Below, one piece after another: positions 17,584-24,641 of a DNA stretch of 32,094 bases. The notes below the pieces were generated by a model. It ran no database searches, had not been told where the DNA came from, and saw only the letters and a list, made by a program, of their open reading frames with translations. The stretch's first letter is position 1, and every line of letters begins with the position of its first letter. A program made the translations under genes and the position numbers. The stretch comes from Agrilactobacillus composti DSM 18527 = JCM 14202. Lineage in GTDB: Bacteria > Bacillota > Bacilli > Lactobacillales > Lactobacillaceae. The stretch is taken from positions 623 through 32,716 of the forward strand of contig NZ_AZGA01000062.1 of the NCBI RefSeq assembly GCF_001436375.1, given 5' to 3'.

Positions 17584-17612
17584 TTGCGTCAAGTGCAAAA
17601 CCATGATAATAT
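17584..17612 (+). promoter_or_regulatory. Promoter of tRNA-Lys
   Basis: TTGCGT (17584-17589) and TAATAT (17607-17612) are 17 bp apart, with the tRNA starting 24 bp after the -10 box. Confidence 0.65.
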
Positions 17613-17636
17613 ATTTAAGTCGTCAAGTAATGACTT

Positions 17637-17709
17637 GGGTGGTTAGCTCAGCTGGCAGAGCAACGGACTCTTAATCCGTGGGTCCAGGGTTCGATCCCCT
17701 GACCACCCA
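17637..17709 (+). tRNA. tRNA-Lys (anticodon CTT)
   Basis: A full cloverleaf folds. The acceptor GGGTGGT pairs with ACCACCC, the D stem is GCTC/GAGC, and the anticodon stem ACGGA/TCCGT carries the loop CTCTTAA (anticodon CTT at 17670-17672). The T arm is CAGGG-TTCGATC-CCCTG and the discriminator base is A. CCA is not encoded. It reads codon AAG and stands alone between divergently placed walR and the LepA-like gene, with its own promoter and terminator. Confidence 0.96.
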
Positions 17710-17724
17710 TCATTTGACTATTAG

Positions 17725-17768
17725 CCAGTTATAACGCTGCTTAAAACGCCGTTATGACTGGTTTTTTT
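17725..17768 (+). terminator. Terminator of tRNA-Lys
   Basis: CCAGTTATAACG and CGTTATGACTGG form a 12-bp stem with one wobble, followed by seven T. It begins 15 nt after the tRNA. Confidence 0.88.
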
Positions 17769-17877
17769 GTTGGTTAAAAATACATCATAACACACATTCA
17801 TTAATTGGCGAATATCTGCTTGAATTGACCTGGATTTTCCCAATTTCTTAACGACATGATTTTGTGAGGTAACAGTA

Positions 17878-17919
17878 AAATACCCAATCCCATTATAAAT
17901 TTTTTGGGATTGGGTATTT
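17878..17919 (-). terminator. Terminator after the LepA-like gene
   Basis: A 15-bp perfect stem (AAATACCCAATCCCA and its complement) surrounds a 12-nt AT-rich loop, 5 nt beyond the stop codon. The T run on the minus strand is short. The stretch 17769-17877 shows no gene. Confidence 0.8.
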
Positions 17920-17924
17920 GTGTT

Positions 17925-19721
17925 TTATAGATCTAATTCTAACACCGCATTGAATACTTCTTGGGGCAAGACGATCGTATTTTTGGCAGCTTGGCGTTTA
18001 TTCATACTTTGGCGGCGCAATAAAGCTTGCTTTTTGGATACACTCTTCTTACCACCGGCAACCGCGGCATTTTTCCGCAGAGGTGGTACGTCAACCCGGG
18101 CGATGGCTTTACCTTCGACAATCGCTTGAACTGGCATGGCATATAATTTTCTAGGAACGGTATATTTTAATTTTTTAACTAAGGCTTGGGTTAATCTGGG
18201 GGCGTCTTGACGATGGGCCACAAAGGCTAACGCATCCACTGGGGCATAATTAATATCAACTTCTATCTTCACTAGATCGGCGACTTCGTAATCCAAAGGG
18301 CTGGTATCTAGGGTGGCATAGCCATGGGAAATGGATTTTAGCTGATTAAAGAAGTCATAGGCAATTTCAGAAATCGGCATTTTATAAGTCAACACGACTA
18401 AATCAGCCTGGTTATTCATATCTAGCAGCGTGCCTTTATGCTGTTCAGCCAGTTTCATAACGTCGTTTAACAGCTCACTTGGCGTTGTTATTTCAGCCTT
18501 CACAAAGGGTTCGGCCACGTGATCAATCGTTGCAAAGTCCGGATATTTGATTGGATTGGTCACAATCATCGGCTCAGACGTCCCCTTCAAATAAACCTGG
18601 TAAGTCACATTGGGTGCGGTTGTTAGCACATCCAAATCATATTCTTTTTGCAGGCGCTCGCGAATGATTTGGAGATGTAACATCCCCAGAAAACCACAGC
18701 GAAAACCGGCACCCAAAGCCTCAGAATTTTCTGGTTTAAACTGAAAGGCGGCATCATTTAAAGCTAGCTTTTCAATGGCTGCCTTTAAATCACTGTAATT
18801 GCCATCTTTAGGATAAAAACCCGCAAATACCATGGCTTTAGCCGGCTGATAGCCCGCCAAGGCCAACTTTGCAGGCTGGTTGATAAGCGTCAACGTATCC
18901 CCTACCCGGACAGCTTGGGGATCTTTCAACCCAGTGACCACGTAGCCCACATCCCCTACAGTTAAACTTGCTTCTGGTACCATATTCGGCGCAAAATGAC
19001 CCAACTCACTCACTGAAAGCTTTGTATTTTTGGCCATTAATAACGCCGCATCATCTCTTTTGAGCTGCCCATCAATGATGCGTACATACGCGATGATACC
19101 TTTATAGGCATTATACTGATAATCAAAAACCAGTGCTTTAAGGGGGGCGGTCTTATGGCCGTCTGGGGCGGGGATGACTGCTTTGATAGCCTCTAAAACA
19201 TCATGGACGCCTTCGCCGGTTTTGGCAGATATTTTCAGTATCGTGGCCTTTTCTAAGGCAGGATCCAACTGCTTGATTTGCGCCGTTGTCCGGGGTATAT
19301 CGGCCGCTGCACTATCAATTTTGTTAATGACCGGGATGATGACCAGCCCATTTTGTTTGGCAATTCGAAAGTTGGCCACCGTCTGGGCCTGAACACCTTG
19401 GGTCGCATCCACTAATAAAATCGCCCCATCACTGGCCGCCAAACTTTTGGCTACTTCATACGAAAAATCCACATGACCGGGCGTGTCAATAAAATTATAC
19501 TCATAGTGCTGACCATCGTCAGCCGTGTAATAATTACGAACTGTTCTTGATTTTACGGTGATGCCGTGGGCTTGTTCCACGGCCATATCATCCAGTAACT
19601 GTGCTTTACTTTCTCGCGGTGTAATCGTGTGGGTTTGCGCCATAATCTGGTCTGCCAACGTGGATTTACCATGATCAATATGGGCAATAATTGAAAAATT
19701 ACGAATATTGGCTTGTTTCAT
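17925..19721 (-). CDS. lepA2: LepA/EF4-family translation GTPase, probable second paralogue
   Basis: This 598-residue ribosome-binding GTPase has G1 AHIDHGKST, G2/G3 with GIT and DTPGH, G4 NKID, G5 SAK, EF-G-like domains II, III and V, and the LepA-specific C-terminal domain (LRKNA, GGKKSVSKKQALLRRQ, ending VLPQEVFNAVLELD). LepA back-translocates or rescues stalled ribosomes. The sequence departs from core LepA at many usually fixed places: it has VEQAHGITVKSRT where LepA typically has LERERGITIK, and AVAGGKKSVSKKQ where LepA has KCYGGDISRKRK. It sits outside the dnaKJ-type context. I infer a lineage-specific paralogue rather than the housekeeping copy. It starts 2 nt after the TetR gene and is evidently cotranscribed with it. 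Confidence 0.85.
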   Translation of the reverse strand: MKQANIRNFSIIAHIDHGKSTLADQIMAQTHTITPRESKAQLLDDMAVEQAHGITVKSRTVRNYYTADDGQHYEYNFIDTPGHVDFSYEVAKSLAASDGAILLVDATQGVQAQTVANFRIAKQNGLVIIPVINKIDSAAADIPRTTAQIKQLDPALEKATILKISAKTGEGVHDVLEAIKAVIPAPDGHKTAPLKALVFDYQYNAYKGIIAYVRIIDGQLKRDDAALLMAKNTKLSVSELGHFAPNMVPEASLTVGDVGYVVTGLKDPQAVRVGDTLTLINQPAKLALAGYQPAKAMVFAGFYPKDGNYSDLKAAIEKLALNDAAFQFKPENSEALGAGFRCGFLGMLHLQIIRERLQKEYDLDVLTTAPNVTYQVYLKGTSEPMIVTNPIKYPDFATIDHVAEPFVKAEITTPSELLNDVMKLAEQHKGTLLDMNNQADLVVLTYKMPISEIAYDFFNQLKSISHGYATLDTSPLDYEVADLVKIEVDINYAPVDALAFVAHRQDAPRLTQALVKKLKYTVPRKLYAMPVQAIVEGKAIARVDVPPLRKNAAVAGGKKSVSKKQALLRRQSMNKRQAAKNTIVLPQEVFNAVLELDL

Positions 19722-19723
19722 TA

Positions 19724-20386
19724 TTAGTCATCTGCTTTCTGTTCTTTGAATAACCCGGTCATATATAAACCAAAAATCTGGCGTGCTTCTGGTTCCACCG
19801 CCACTTGAAAGTCGAAAAGACCCACTGGTATTTGCTCGTGATCGAATTGTTCCAAACCGGATAAATTCATGAGCCCGCTGATAATGGCACTTTGCGTCAC
19901 AAATAAATGATTGATTGTCTCAGTTGATAAGCAATCCACCCGCTGGGCAATATCTTGGCTTAATTGTTGGCTAATATCATATAATTTCTGCCGCCCCACG
20001 ATGGTTTGCGCTTTATCTGCCTTTCGCTCTAAAATAGGGCCCCGTAAGGCATTTAAGCGTAGTAAAACGGCATGATCCTCAATTAAGGTAGTGGTCTCTT
20101 GTAACATTAATCGTTTAAAGTCCGGCAAAGACAACTGCCCTAGCTGTTTAACTCGCCTAGCTAGCTCTGAAAAATAGGTTTGATAGCCAGTCAACAATAA
20201 ATTCATAAAAATATTCTCTTTACTTTGGTAATAATTAAACAACGTTCCTTTGGCCACACCAGCTCTTTTAGCAATTTGAGCCATTGTAATCTCGTCAAAG
20301 GCACGTTCTTTAAATAGCTGCAAAGCCGCTTGCGCAATTTGTGCAGATTTTTCAAGCTTTTGATTGGTAGTCATGGCATTGCCCAT
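19724..20386 (-). CDS. TetR-family transcriptional regulator
   Basis: This 220-residue regulator has the N-terminal TetR helix-turn-helix (ITMAQIAKRAGVAKGTLFNYYQSKENIF) and a helical ligand domain of unknown specificity. The ATG at 20386 has AGAGG 8 nt upstream; a GTG at 20395 would overlap that site and is rejected. The only gene downstream in the unit is the LepA-like GTPase, 2 nt away, so the natural reading is that it controls that gene and itself. Two GACC-N3-GGTC palindromes lie upstream. The effector is unknown. Confidence 0.88.
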   Translation of the reverse strand: MGNAMTTNQKLEKSAQIAQAALQLFKERAFDEITMAQIAKRAGVAKGTLFNYYQSKENIFMNLLLTGYQTYFSELARRVKQLGQLSLPDFKRLMLQETTTLIEDHAVLLRLNALRGPILERKADKAQTIVGRQKLYDISQQLSQDIAQRVDCLSTETINHLFVTQSAIISGLMNLSGLEQFDHEQIPVGLFDFQVAVEPEARQIFGLYMTGLFKEQKADD

Positions 20387-20407
20387 TTTAAACACCTCTA
20401 TTTATTT

Positions 20408-20422
20408 TTGACCAGCGGTCAA
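20408..20422. promoter_or_regulatory. TetR operator, proximal copy
   Basis: TTGACC-AGC-GGTCAA is a perfect 6-bp inverted repeat with a 3-bp centre, 22 bp before the regulator's start codon. This is the standard form of TetR-family sites. Confidence 0.72.
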
Positions 20423-20488
20423 TTTTGCAACAAAAAAATAAATTGACATCATTTGGAGCCACTAAAATTTAGACGTGTAGCCAGCTTA

Positions 20489-20501
20489 TGACCAATGGTC
20501 A
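20489..20501. promoter_or_regulatory. TetR operator, distal copy
   Basis: TGACC-AAT-GGTCA repeats the half-sites of the palindrome at 20408-20422, 81 bp (about eight helical turns) away centre to centre. A TTGACA hexamer on the plus strand (20443-20448) lies between the two sites. The DNA from 20502 to 20637 shows no gene. Confidence 0.65.
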
Positions 20502-20637
20502 ATTTATTATCTAAAATCATCTTAAGCCTATCTATCATAAAAGTCAAATGCTGCTAGTCTCGAAAATAGGTCGTTCAAGCTTTACAGCATTTCTTTGCCA
20601 CCTATAAAAAGTTGCTAAATCTCTAAATATCTATCCG

Positions 20638-20666
20638 TTGACATTACTTCGCAGGGGTTATAAATT
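20638..20666 (+). promoter_or_regulatory. Promoter of a possible small RNA
   Basis: TTGACA (20638-20643) is followed after 17 bp by TAAATT (20661-20666). The consensus -35 and the absence of any start codon with a ribosome binding site before the next terminator suggest a noncoding transcript. Confidence 0.45.
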
Positions 20667-20671
20667 TAACT

Positions 20672-20770
20672 TACGGAAAGAGCGGATAATGACCGTTCGT
20701 TAATGAGCGGCTCTGCTAATCATTGGTTTATTGTGTGCAGGGCTAGCTTAATTGAGCTAGCCCTTTGTTT
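20672..20770 (+). ncRNA. Candidate small RNA, about 100 nt
   Basis: A promoter at 20638-20666 and a strong terminator ending at 20770 enclose about 100 nt with no open reading frame of note. AGAGC near 20680 can pair with GCTCT near 20710, giving a 5' stem, and the 3' end is the terminator stem. It matches no RNA family that I recognise. It could also be the leader of a read-through transcript into the M20 gene. Confidence 0.35.
20740..20770 (+). terminator. Terminator of the possible small RNA
   Basis: GGGCTAGCT and AGCTAGCCC form a perfect 9-bp stem with a 6-nt loop, followed by TTTGTTT. Confidence 0.8.
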
Positions 20771-20789
20771 CTATCTATACGTCAGTTGA

Positions 20790-20820
20790 CTGTCAGTCTT
20801 ATTAGACCGGCAGTTTTTTT
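20790..20820 (+). terminator. Second terminator before the M20 deacylase gene
   Basis: CTGTCAGTCT and AGACCGGCAG pair (one wobble, one mismatch) around TATT and are followed by seven T. Two terminators in series 20 bp apart ahead of the M20 promoter could also be a control device on read-through. Confidence 0.65.
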
Positions 20821-20844
20821 GTACCCAGCCAATATACAGATCAC

Positions 20845-20853
20845 TGCTATAAT
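20845..20853 (+). promoter_or_regulatory. Extended -10 promoter of the M20 gene
   Basis: TGCTATAAT is a perfect extended -10 box, 24 bp before the start codon at 20877. No good -35 lies at the usual distance. AAAGGAGAT is the ribosome binding site. Confidence 0.7.
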
Positions 20854-20876
20854 AGGGTTAAAAGGAGATTTTTAAA

Positions 20877-22025
20877 ATGACAGCAATCAATTCTGAAACA
20901 GCCATCAAAATTTTGAGTGACGTGGTCGCCATTCAATCCGTCAATGATCATGAAAAAGCCGTGGCCGCTTACCTACAGCAATTATTCACTTCTTTTGATA
21001 TTGAGAGCAAAGTTATTCCCATTGAGGGCGACCGGGGCAATTTAGTCGCTGAAATTGGCTCAGGGCAGCCAGTACTGGCCCTCTCCGGCCATATGGACGT
21101 GGTGGAAGCCGGTGAACCGACCGCCTGGCAATTTGATCCTTTCAAGCTCACTGAAGATAACGGCGAACTTTACGGCCGGGGCGCTGTGGATATGAAGGGC
21201 GGCTTAGTAGCTTTAGTAATTGCCATGATTGAATTGAAAAAACAAGGTTTGCCTAAAAAAGGTACCATTCGCCTTTTAGCCACCATGGGCGAAGAAGTCG
21301 GCGAAGCAGGCTCCGCGGCTTTTTATGAACAGGGTTATATGAAAGATGTCGCTGGTTTAATCATTGGCGAACCCAACGGTTATCAGATTGGTTATGCGCA
21401 AAAAGGCTCCATGGACATTCAATTCACCTCCCAAGGCCAAGCCGCCCATAGCTCCATGCCGGATAAGGGTTACAATGCCATTGATCCTTTAATGGCCCTG
21501 TTAAACGAGGCCAATCAATTCTTCCGGGAACCGACTTTCAAAAGTAGCAGTATGGGGCCTTTAACCTTTAACACCACTGTTTTCACCGGTGGCAATCAAG
21601 TTAACTCCATACCCGATCAGGCCAGTGCCCAGGTCAATATTCGAACCGTACCTGAATTTACCAATGATATGGTTCAGCAACGCTTGACCGAATTAATTCA
21701 ACGCTATAACGAAAACGGCGCCCAAATTAAAATGGACATTTATATGAGCGAACCCCCAGTTGCTGTGGATCAAAACAATACCCTAGTCCAAATCAGCCGA
21801 TCAGTAGTTGGCCGCTACACCCCTGATGACGTGCCCGTTGCCCCAATCACCGCCGTGACCGATGCCTCAAACCTCACCAAGGATAAGCCAGCAAGTTTCC
21901 CTTTCATTATCCTTGGCCCCGGCAATACCACGGTGCATCAAGTCAATGAGCATCTTAATAAGCAAATGTTTCTGAATTTTATTCAAATTTATCAAACTGT
22001 TTTTGATGAATTTTTGAATCAATAG
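20877..22025 (+). CDS. dapE: M20-family deacylase (DapE/ArgE type)
   Basis: This 382-residue dinuclear zinc hydrolase of the ArgE/DapE group probably removes the succinyl or acetyl group from an N-acyl amino acid; the usual assignment in lactobacilli is succinyl-diaminopimelate desuccinylase for lysine and cell-wall synthesis. Metal and catalytic motifs seen are SGHMDVV, GRGAVDMKGG, MGEEVGEAG and the C-terminal GPGNTTVHQVNEHL. The dimerisation insert begins near GSMDIQFTSQGQAAHSS. No neighbouring lysine genes support the substrate, so the family is certain and the exact substrate is not. It has its own promoter. Confidence 0.8.
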   Translation: MTAINSETAIKILSDVVAIQSVNDHEKAVAAYLQQLFTSFDIESKVIPIEGDRGNLVAEIGSGQPVLALSGHMDVVEAGEPTAWQFDPFKLTEDNGELYGRGAVDMKGGLVALVIAMIELKKQGLPKKGTIRLLATMGEEVGEAGSAAFYEQGYMKDVAGLIIGEPNGYQIGYAQKGSMDIQFTSQGQAAHSSMPDKGYNAIDPLMALLNEANQFFREPTFKSSSMGPLTFNTTVFTGGNQVNSIPDQASAQVNIRTVPEFTNDMVQQRLTELIQRYNENGAQIKMDIYMSEPPVAVDQNNTLVQISRSVVGRYTPDDVPVAPITAVTDASNLTKDKPASFPFIILGPGNTTVHQVNEHLNKQMFLNFIQIYQTVFDEFLNQ

Positions 22026-22084
22026 GCCGCTACCCACTTGAATGTCCCCGTGCGTGCTAGAATAGACCCCAAGGGGGAATAGTT

Positions 22085-22438
22085 ATGGTATGGTTATGGC
22101 TTCATTTAATTGCCTGGATCATCTTGGCAATCGTGGTGGCAATTGGGTTACTGGGTAAGCCGGAAAAGCTGATGCCTTGGGCAATGACTGCACGGGTGCT
22201 GTATTTGGTATCGATTGTCAGCGGCATTATTTTATTATTACGGGTTTGGCAATACAATCCCGTGGGCAGTGTCATCAAAATCATCTTGGCCCTAGCCTTG
22301 ATTGCTTTTATTGAAATTGCCTTTGCTAGAAAACAGCAGCAAAAGCTAAACAAAGGCCTGCTTTGGACAGTATTTATTTGCTGTCTAGTCGTTGGCATCT
22401 TTGGCTTATGGTTAGCGCAAGGTCGCCCGTTTGTTTAA
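22085..22438 (+). CDS. YisL-family membrane protein (DUF1516)
   Basis: This 117-residue protein has four predicted transmembrane helices. The sequence fits the YisL/DUF1516 family of unknown function: LHLIAW in helix 1, LMPWAMTARVLYLVSIVSG in helix 2, and a basic loop ARKQQQK before helix 4. AAGGGGGAAT precedes the ATG and a TGCTAGAAT extended -10 lies about 30 bp upstream, so it may be transcribed alone. Confidence 0.8.
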   Translation: MVWLWLHLIAWIILAIVVAIGLLGKPEKLMPWAMTARVLYLVSIVSGIILLLRVWQYNPVGSVIKIILALALIAFIEIAFARKQQQKLNKGLLWTVFICCLVVGIFGLWLAQGRPFV

Positions 22439-22455
22439 TTGAAAATTTGTAACTC

Positions 22456-22485
22456 ACTGCTGGTCATTCTTGGCAGCAGTTTTTT
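22456..22485 (+). terminator. Terminator after the yisL-like gene
   Basis: ACTGCTG and CAGCAGT form a perfect 7-bp stem with an 11-nt loop, followed by five more T. Confidence 0.8.
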
Positions 22486-22542
22486 CATTTGCCTATTATC
22501 ATGCACTGCTCAAACTAGATTGCAGCAATATCATTACAATGA

Positions 22543-22568
22543 TTTTTTCTGCAGGCTTTCTGCTGGTT
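22543..22568 (+). repeat. Short copy of the CTGCAGG..TTTCTGCTG motif
   Basis: The sequence CTGCAGGCTTTCTGCTGG preceded by T6 repeats the head of the two longer elements at 22621 and 22935, but lacks the hairpin tail. The DNA between 22486 and 23064 contains no convincing gene. Confidence 0.55.
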
Positions 22569-22620
22569 TCTCATTGTTTTCGATTAAGATCGGCGTTGTA
22601 TCAGCATTTATAGCAACTTT

Positions 22621-22710
22621 TTTCTGCAGGTTTTCTGCTGATTCTGACAAATAAACCTCTTGTAAAAACCTACATCAAACTAACTTTCCTTGGCGTAGGT
22701 CTTTATATTT
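22621..22710 (+). repeat. Duplicated 90-bp element, copy 1, ending in a terminator-like hairpin
   Basis: The element starts with TTTCTGCAGGTTTTCTGCTG, continues with CAAATAA, and ends with a stem (CCTACATCAA with TTGGCGTAGG) followed by TCTTTATATTT. The same order and most of the same bases recur at 22935-23022. One A.C mismatch and one wobble weaken this copy's stem. Confidence 0.7.
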
Positions 22711-22773
22711 AGTAACCTCACCGATTGGTGCCACTGATGTCTAGCGGCTTTATCGAAATTGATTAACATAAAA

Positions 22774-22817
22774 AAGGAGTAATAACGAGTAAAACGGAGT
22801 AACTCTGAGCAAAGTAA
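22774..22817. repeat. 10-bp phased AGTAA iteron block 1
   Basis: The pentamer AGTAA starts at 22778, 22788 and 22798, with AGCAA at 22808, exactly 10 bp apart; a further AGTAA is at 22813. The decamer consensus is close to GAGTAAAACG. Confidence 0.65.
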
Positions 22818-22830
22818 CGTATCTACCGAT

Positions 22831-22849
22831 AAAAAGGCTCTGTTGAGCC
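22831..22849 (-). terminator. Hairpin between the two iteron blocks
   Basis: GGCTC-TGTT-GAGCC is a perfect 5-bp stem preceded by five A, so on the minus strand it reads as a small terminator. No minus-strand gene is evident upstream of it, so a structural role is also possible. Confidence 0.5.
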
Positions 22850-22854
22850 AATTA

Positions 22855-22900
22855 GAGTAAAGCGAAGTAACAACAAGTAAAGTGGCGTAACGATGAGTAG
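22855..22900. repeat. 10-bp phased AGTAA iteron block 2
   Basis: AGTAA starts at 22856, 22866 and 22876, with CGTAA at 22886 and AGTAG at 22896, again exactly 10 bp apart. It lies on the other side of the hairpin from block 1 and is followed by the palindrome GTGATCAC. Confidence 0.65.
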
Positions 22901-22934
22901 AAGCGGTGATCACTCAATTTAGTTGTCGCAATTC

Positions 22935-23022
22935 TTTCCTGCAGGTTTTCTGCTGGTCCCAACAAATAAGTTTCAAATAGAAACTACGTCAAACTAGCTT
23001 TCCTTGGCGTAGTTTTTTATAT
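22935..23022 (+). repeat. Duplicated 90-bp element, copy 2, with a good terminator
   Basis: This is the second copy of the element at 22621-22710, in the same orientation. The tail CTACGTCAA pairs with TTGGCGTAG (one wobble) and is followed by six T, making a convincing terminator just upstream of the jet operon. The copies start 314 bp apart and flank the iteron region. Confidence 0.72.
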
Positions 23023-23094
23023 TGGCCGCTTTTTCAACCATTCAAGCGAGATGCCAGTCAACTGGTGCCAATAGTTTATCCCCAGATATTCTTG

Positions 23095-23100
23095 TATAAT
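23095..23100 (+). promoter_or_regulatory. -10 box of the jet operon
   Basis: A consensus TATAAT lies 33 bp before the ATG at 23134. The -35 region is weak. It argues against a GTG start at 23065 upstream of the promoter. Confidence 0.6.
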
Positions 23101-23133
23101 AAGGGCATCTATTACCGAAAGGATGTGGGCGTC

Positions 23134-24627
23134 ATGGCTGTTTCATTAGCAAAACCGTTGAAGGACTTATTACTGGCCAGCAATCTGGGCTTGAACAAGA
23201 ATCATCCCCTGGCCGGCTGGAACATTCTAACGATTTTGTACCACGATGGCAGTAACCGGGAGCCCATTACCCTGGACTATTTGACCCAGCGCTACAATGC
23301 CGAGTACTTGGATAGCGACAACGACGAGCAGCCCATTTCCGACAATGTCTTAAAGGCCGTGCTGACGGTGCTCAGTGATCAAGCCAAACTCATTGAGGCG
23401 GCTTCTCGTAAAATTCGGGCCCGGACCCAAAATGGTGCTTATCATGTGCGGACTTCTTACGTGTACCGCATCACCAGCAGCGGCATTGAGTACGTAAAAA
23501 TGATGCAGCGGGTCTTAGATGCGGAGAGTACCATCACGGCCAACACCAATCGTATTCAGGAATACTGCGATTTGGTGGTGAAACTTTCTAAAGCCGACAT
23601 CAGTACCCGGGATACAGCGTTATTTAATGACTTTCAAAATATGGTCAGTGCCTACGATGATGTGATGAACGGTATGCACAAATTAGACGATGACTTAAAT
23701 GAGTTGGCTAACGATATCGCCTTTAATCACGGGGGCGCGGCGGCGAAACATCTGCAAAGTATGGTCTATGACAAGGCCATCCCCGCCTTTAACATGATGT
23801 TAACCCAAGGTCCCCGCATTAAGGCCATGGCTTATGGGGATAGCTTTGCCGACCACGTGGCCCGCTCCCAGCAAGGTAGTGATGACTTGGATACGGCCAG
23901 CGCGGTCCAGGATAAAGCCAAGTTATTGACCCGCTTCAATCGGACTAAAGATTACGTCAATCGCCAATTGGCCAAGTTAGCTTTGAGCGTGGATCCCAGT
24001 ACCAGCGCCATCGACAGCAGTTTGGATTCACTTTACTTGGTCTTTCAAACGATTTTAGAAGCGGTGCAAGTCCTGAGCCAAGAATACGAGCACGTGCGCA
24101 GTCAAGCTGTGGATGTGAAAGCTTTAACCGCCCAAATCGATCAGCTGCTAACCCGGTATCAAACCCTGACCGTCTATACCAATCTGCCCCGGCATTTGCC
24201 CGCAGACCGGGATACGGAAGACCCTGAAGATTTACTGGATGCCAGCACCATGGGGCCTGTGACTTATACCCCCACCGTCACCACTCGGGAAGTGGCCACG
24301 GCCGCGGATAATCCGAAAATTGCGGAGGACCACTATCAAGATACAGCTGAACAGGCGGCTTTGGCGGAATTTCAACAGTTGGTGATGCAAACCGCTGACC
24401 ATGGCGTGGTGGATGCGGATTTAAACTTTGAAACAACGGCGGCTCGGGATGAAGTTTTGCGCCTTTATGCCGCCACCGGTTATAGCTCTTATGCCAGCTT
24501 TGCCCCCTTTGGCCGCCCCGTGCGCCAAGTCACCGCCCTAACTGACACGGGTCCCATTGCCCTCCACTGCCAAAATGAGACGTTTAAGGCGATTTTACCC
24601 AGTGGGTTTACCATTGATTTTGTGTAG
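23134..24627 (+). CDS. jetA: JetA-like component of a Wadjet system (MukF/kleisin-like)
   Basis: This 497-residue protein opens a four-gene operon. Residues about 1-115 look like winged-helix folds (GWNILTILYHDG, LKAVLTVLSDQAKLIEA, then a beta-wing YHVRTSYVYRITSSG). A long helical middle (about 130-350) and an acidic, Thr-rich linker follow, and then a C-terminal domain. First-gene position, size and layout match JetA, the kleisin-like subunit that bridges the JetC ATPases. I cannot show homology by motif alone; the assignment follows from the three downstream genes. Within Wadjet types the DUF2397-like JetA of type II has a similar length. GAAAGG precedes the ATG. The next gene starts 14 bp after its stop. 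Confidence 0.72.
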   Translation: MAVSLAKPLKDLLLASNLGLNKNHPLAGWNILTILYHDGSNREPITLDYLTQRYNAEYLDSDNDEQPISDNVLKAVLTVLSDQAKLIEAASRKIRARTQNGAYHVRTSYVYRITSSGIEYVKMMQRVLDAESTITANTNRIQEYCDLVVKLSKADISTRDTALFNDFQNMVSAYDDVMNGMHKLDDDLNELANDIAFNHGGAAAKHLQSMVYDKAIPAFNMMLTQGPRIKAMAYGDSFADHVARSQQGSDDLDTASAVQDKAKLLTRFNRTKDYVNRQLAKLALSVDPSTSAIDSSLDSLYLVFQTILEAVQVLSQEYEHVRSQAVDVKALTAQIDQLLTRYQTLTVYTNLPRHLPADRDTEDPEDLLDASTMGPVTYTPTVTTREVATAADNPKIAEDHYQDTAEQAALAEFQQLVMQTADHGVVDADLNFETTAARDEVLRLYAATGYSSYASFAPFGRPVRQVTALTDTGPIALHCQNETFKAILPSGFTIDFV

Positions 24628-24641
24628 AAAGGAAGTGCCTG

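Noticed and set aside
17637-17709. tRNA-Lys as the attachment site of a genomic island
   Set aside because: No integrase gene and no repeated tRNA 3' end are found in the window, and the tRNA is whole.
22439-22654. Plus-strand reading frame of 71 codons after the yisL-like gene
   Set aside because: It runs through the terminator at 22456-22485 and the repeat copies; the translation is an arbitrary Cys/Phe/Ser-rich string.
22774-22900. CRISPR array
   Set aside because: The repeated unit is only about 10 bp with no spacers, and no cas genes are present.
22680-22913. Minus-strand reading frame of 77 codons in the repeat region
   Set aside because: It overlaps the iteron blocks and an internal hairpin that reads as a terminator on its strand, and it has no ribosome binding site or recognisable protein features.
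23065-23133. Upstream GTG start of the JetA-like gene
   Set aside because: The TATAAT box at 23095-23100 lies inside this extension, so the transcript would begin after the GTG; the ATG at 23134 has a ribosome binding site.
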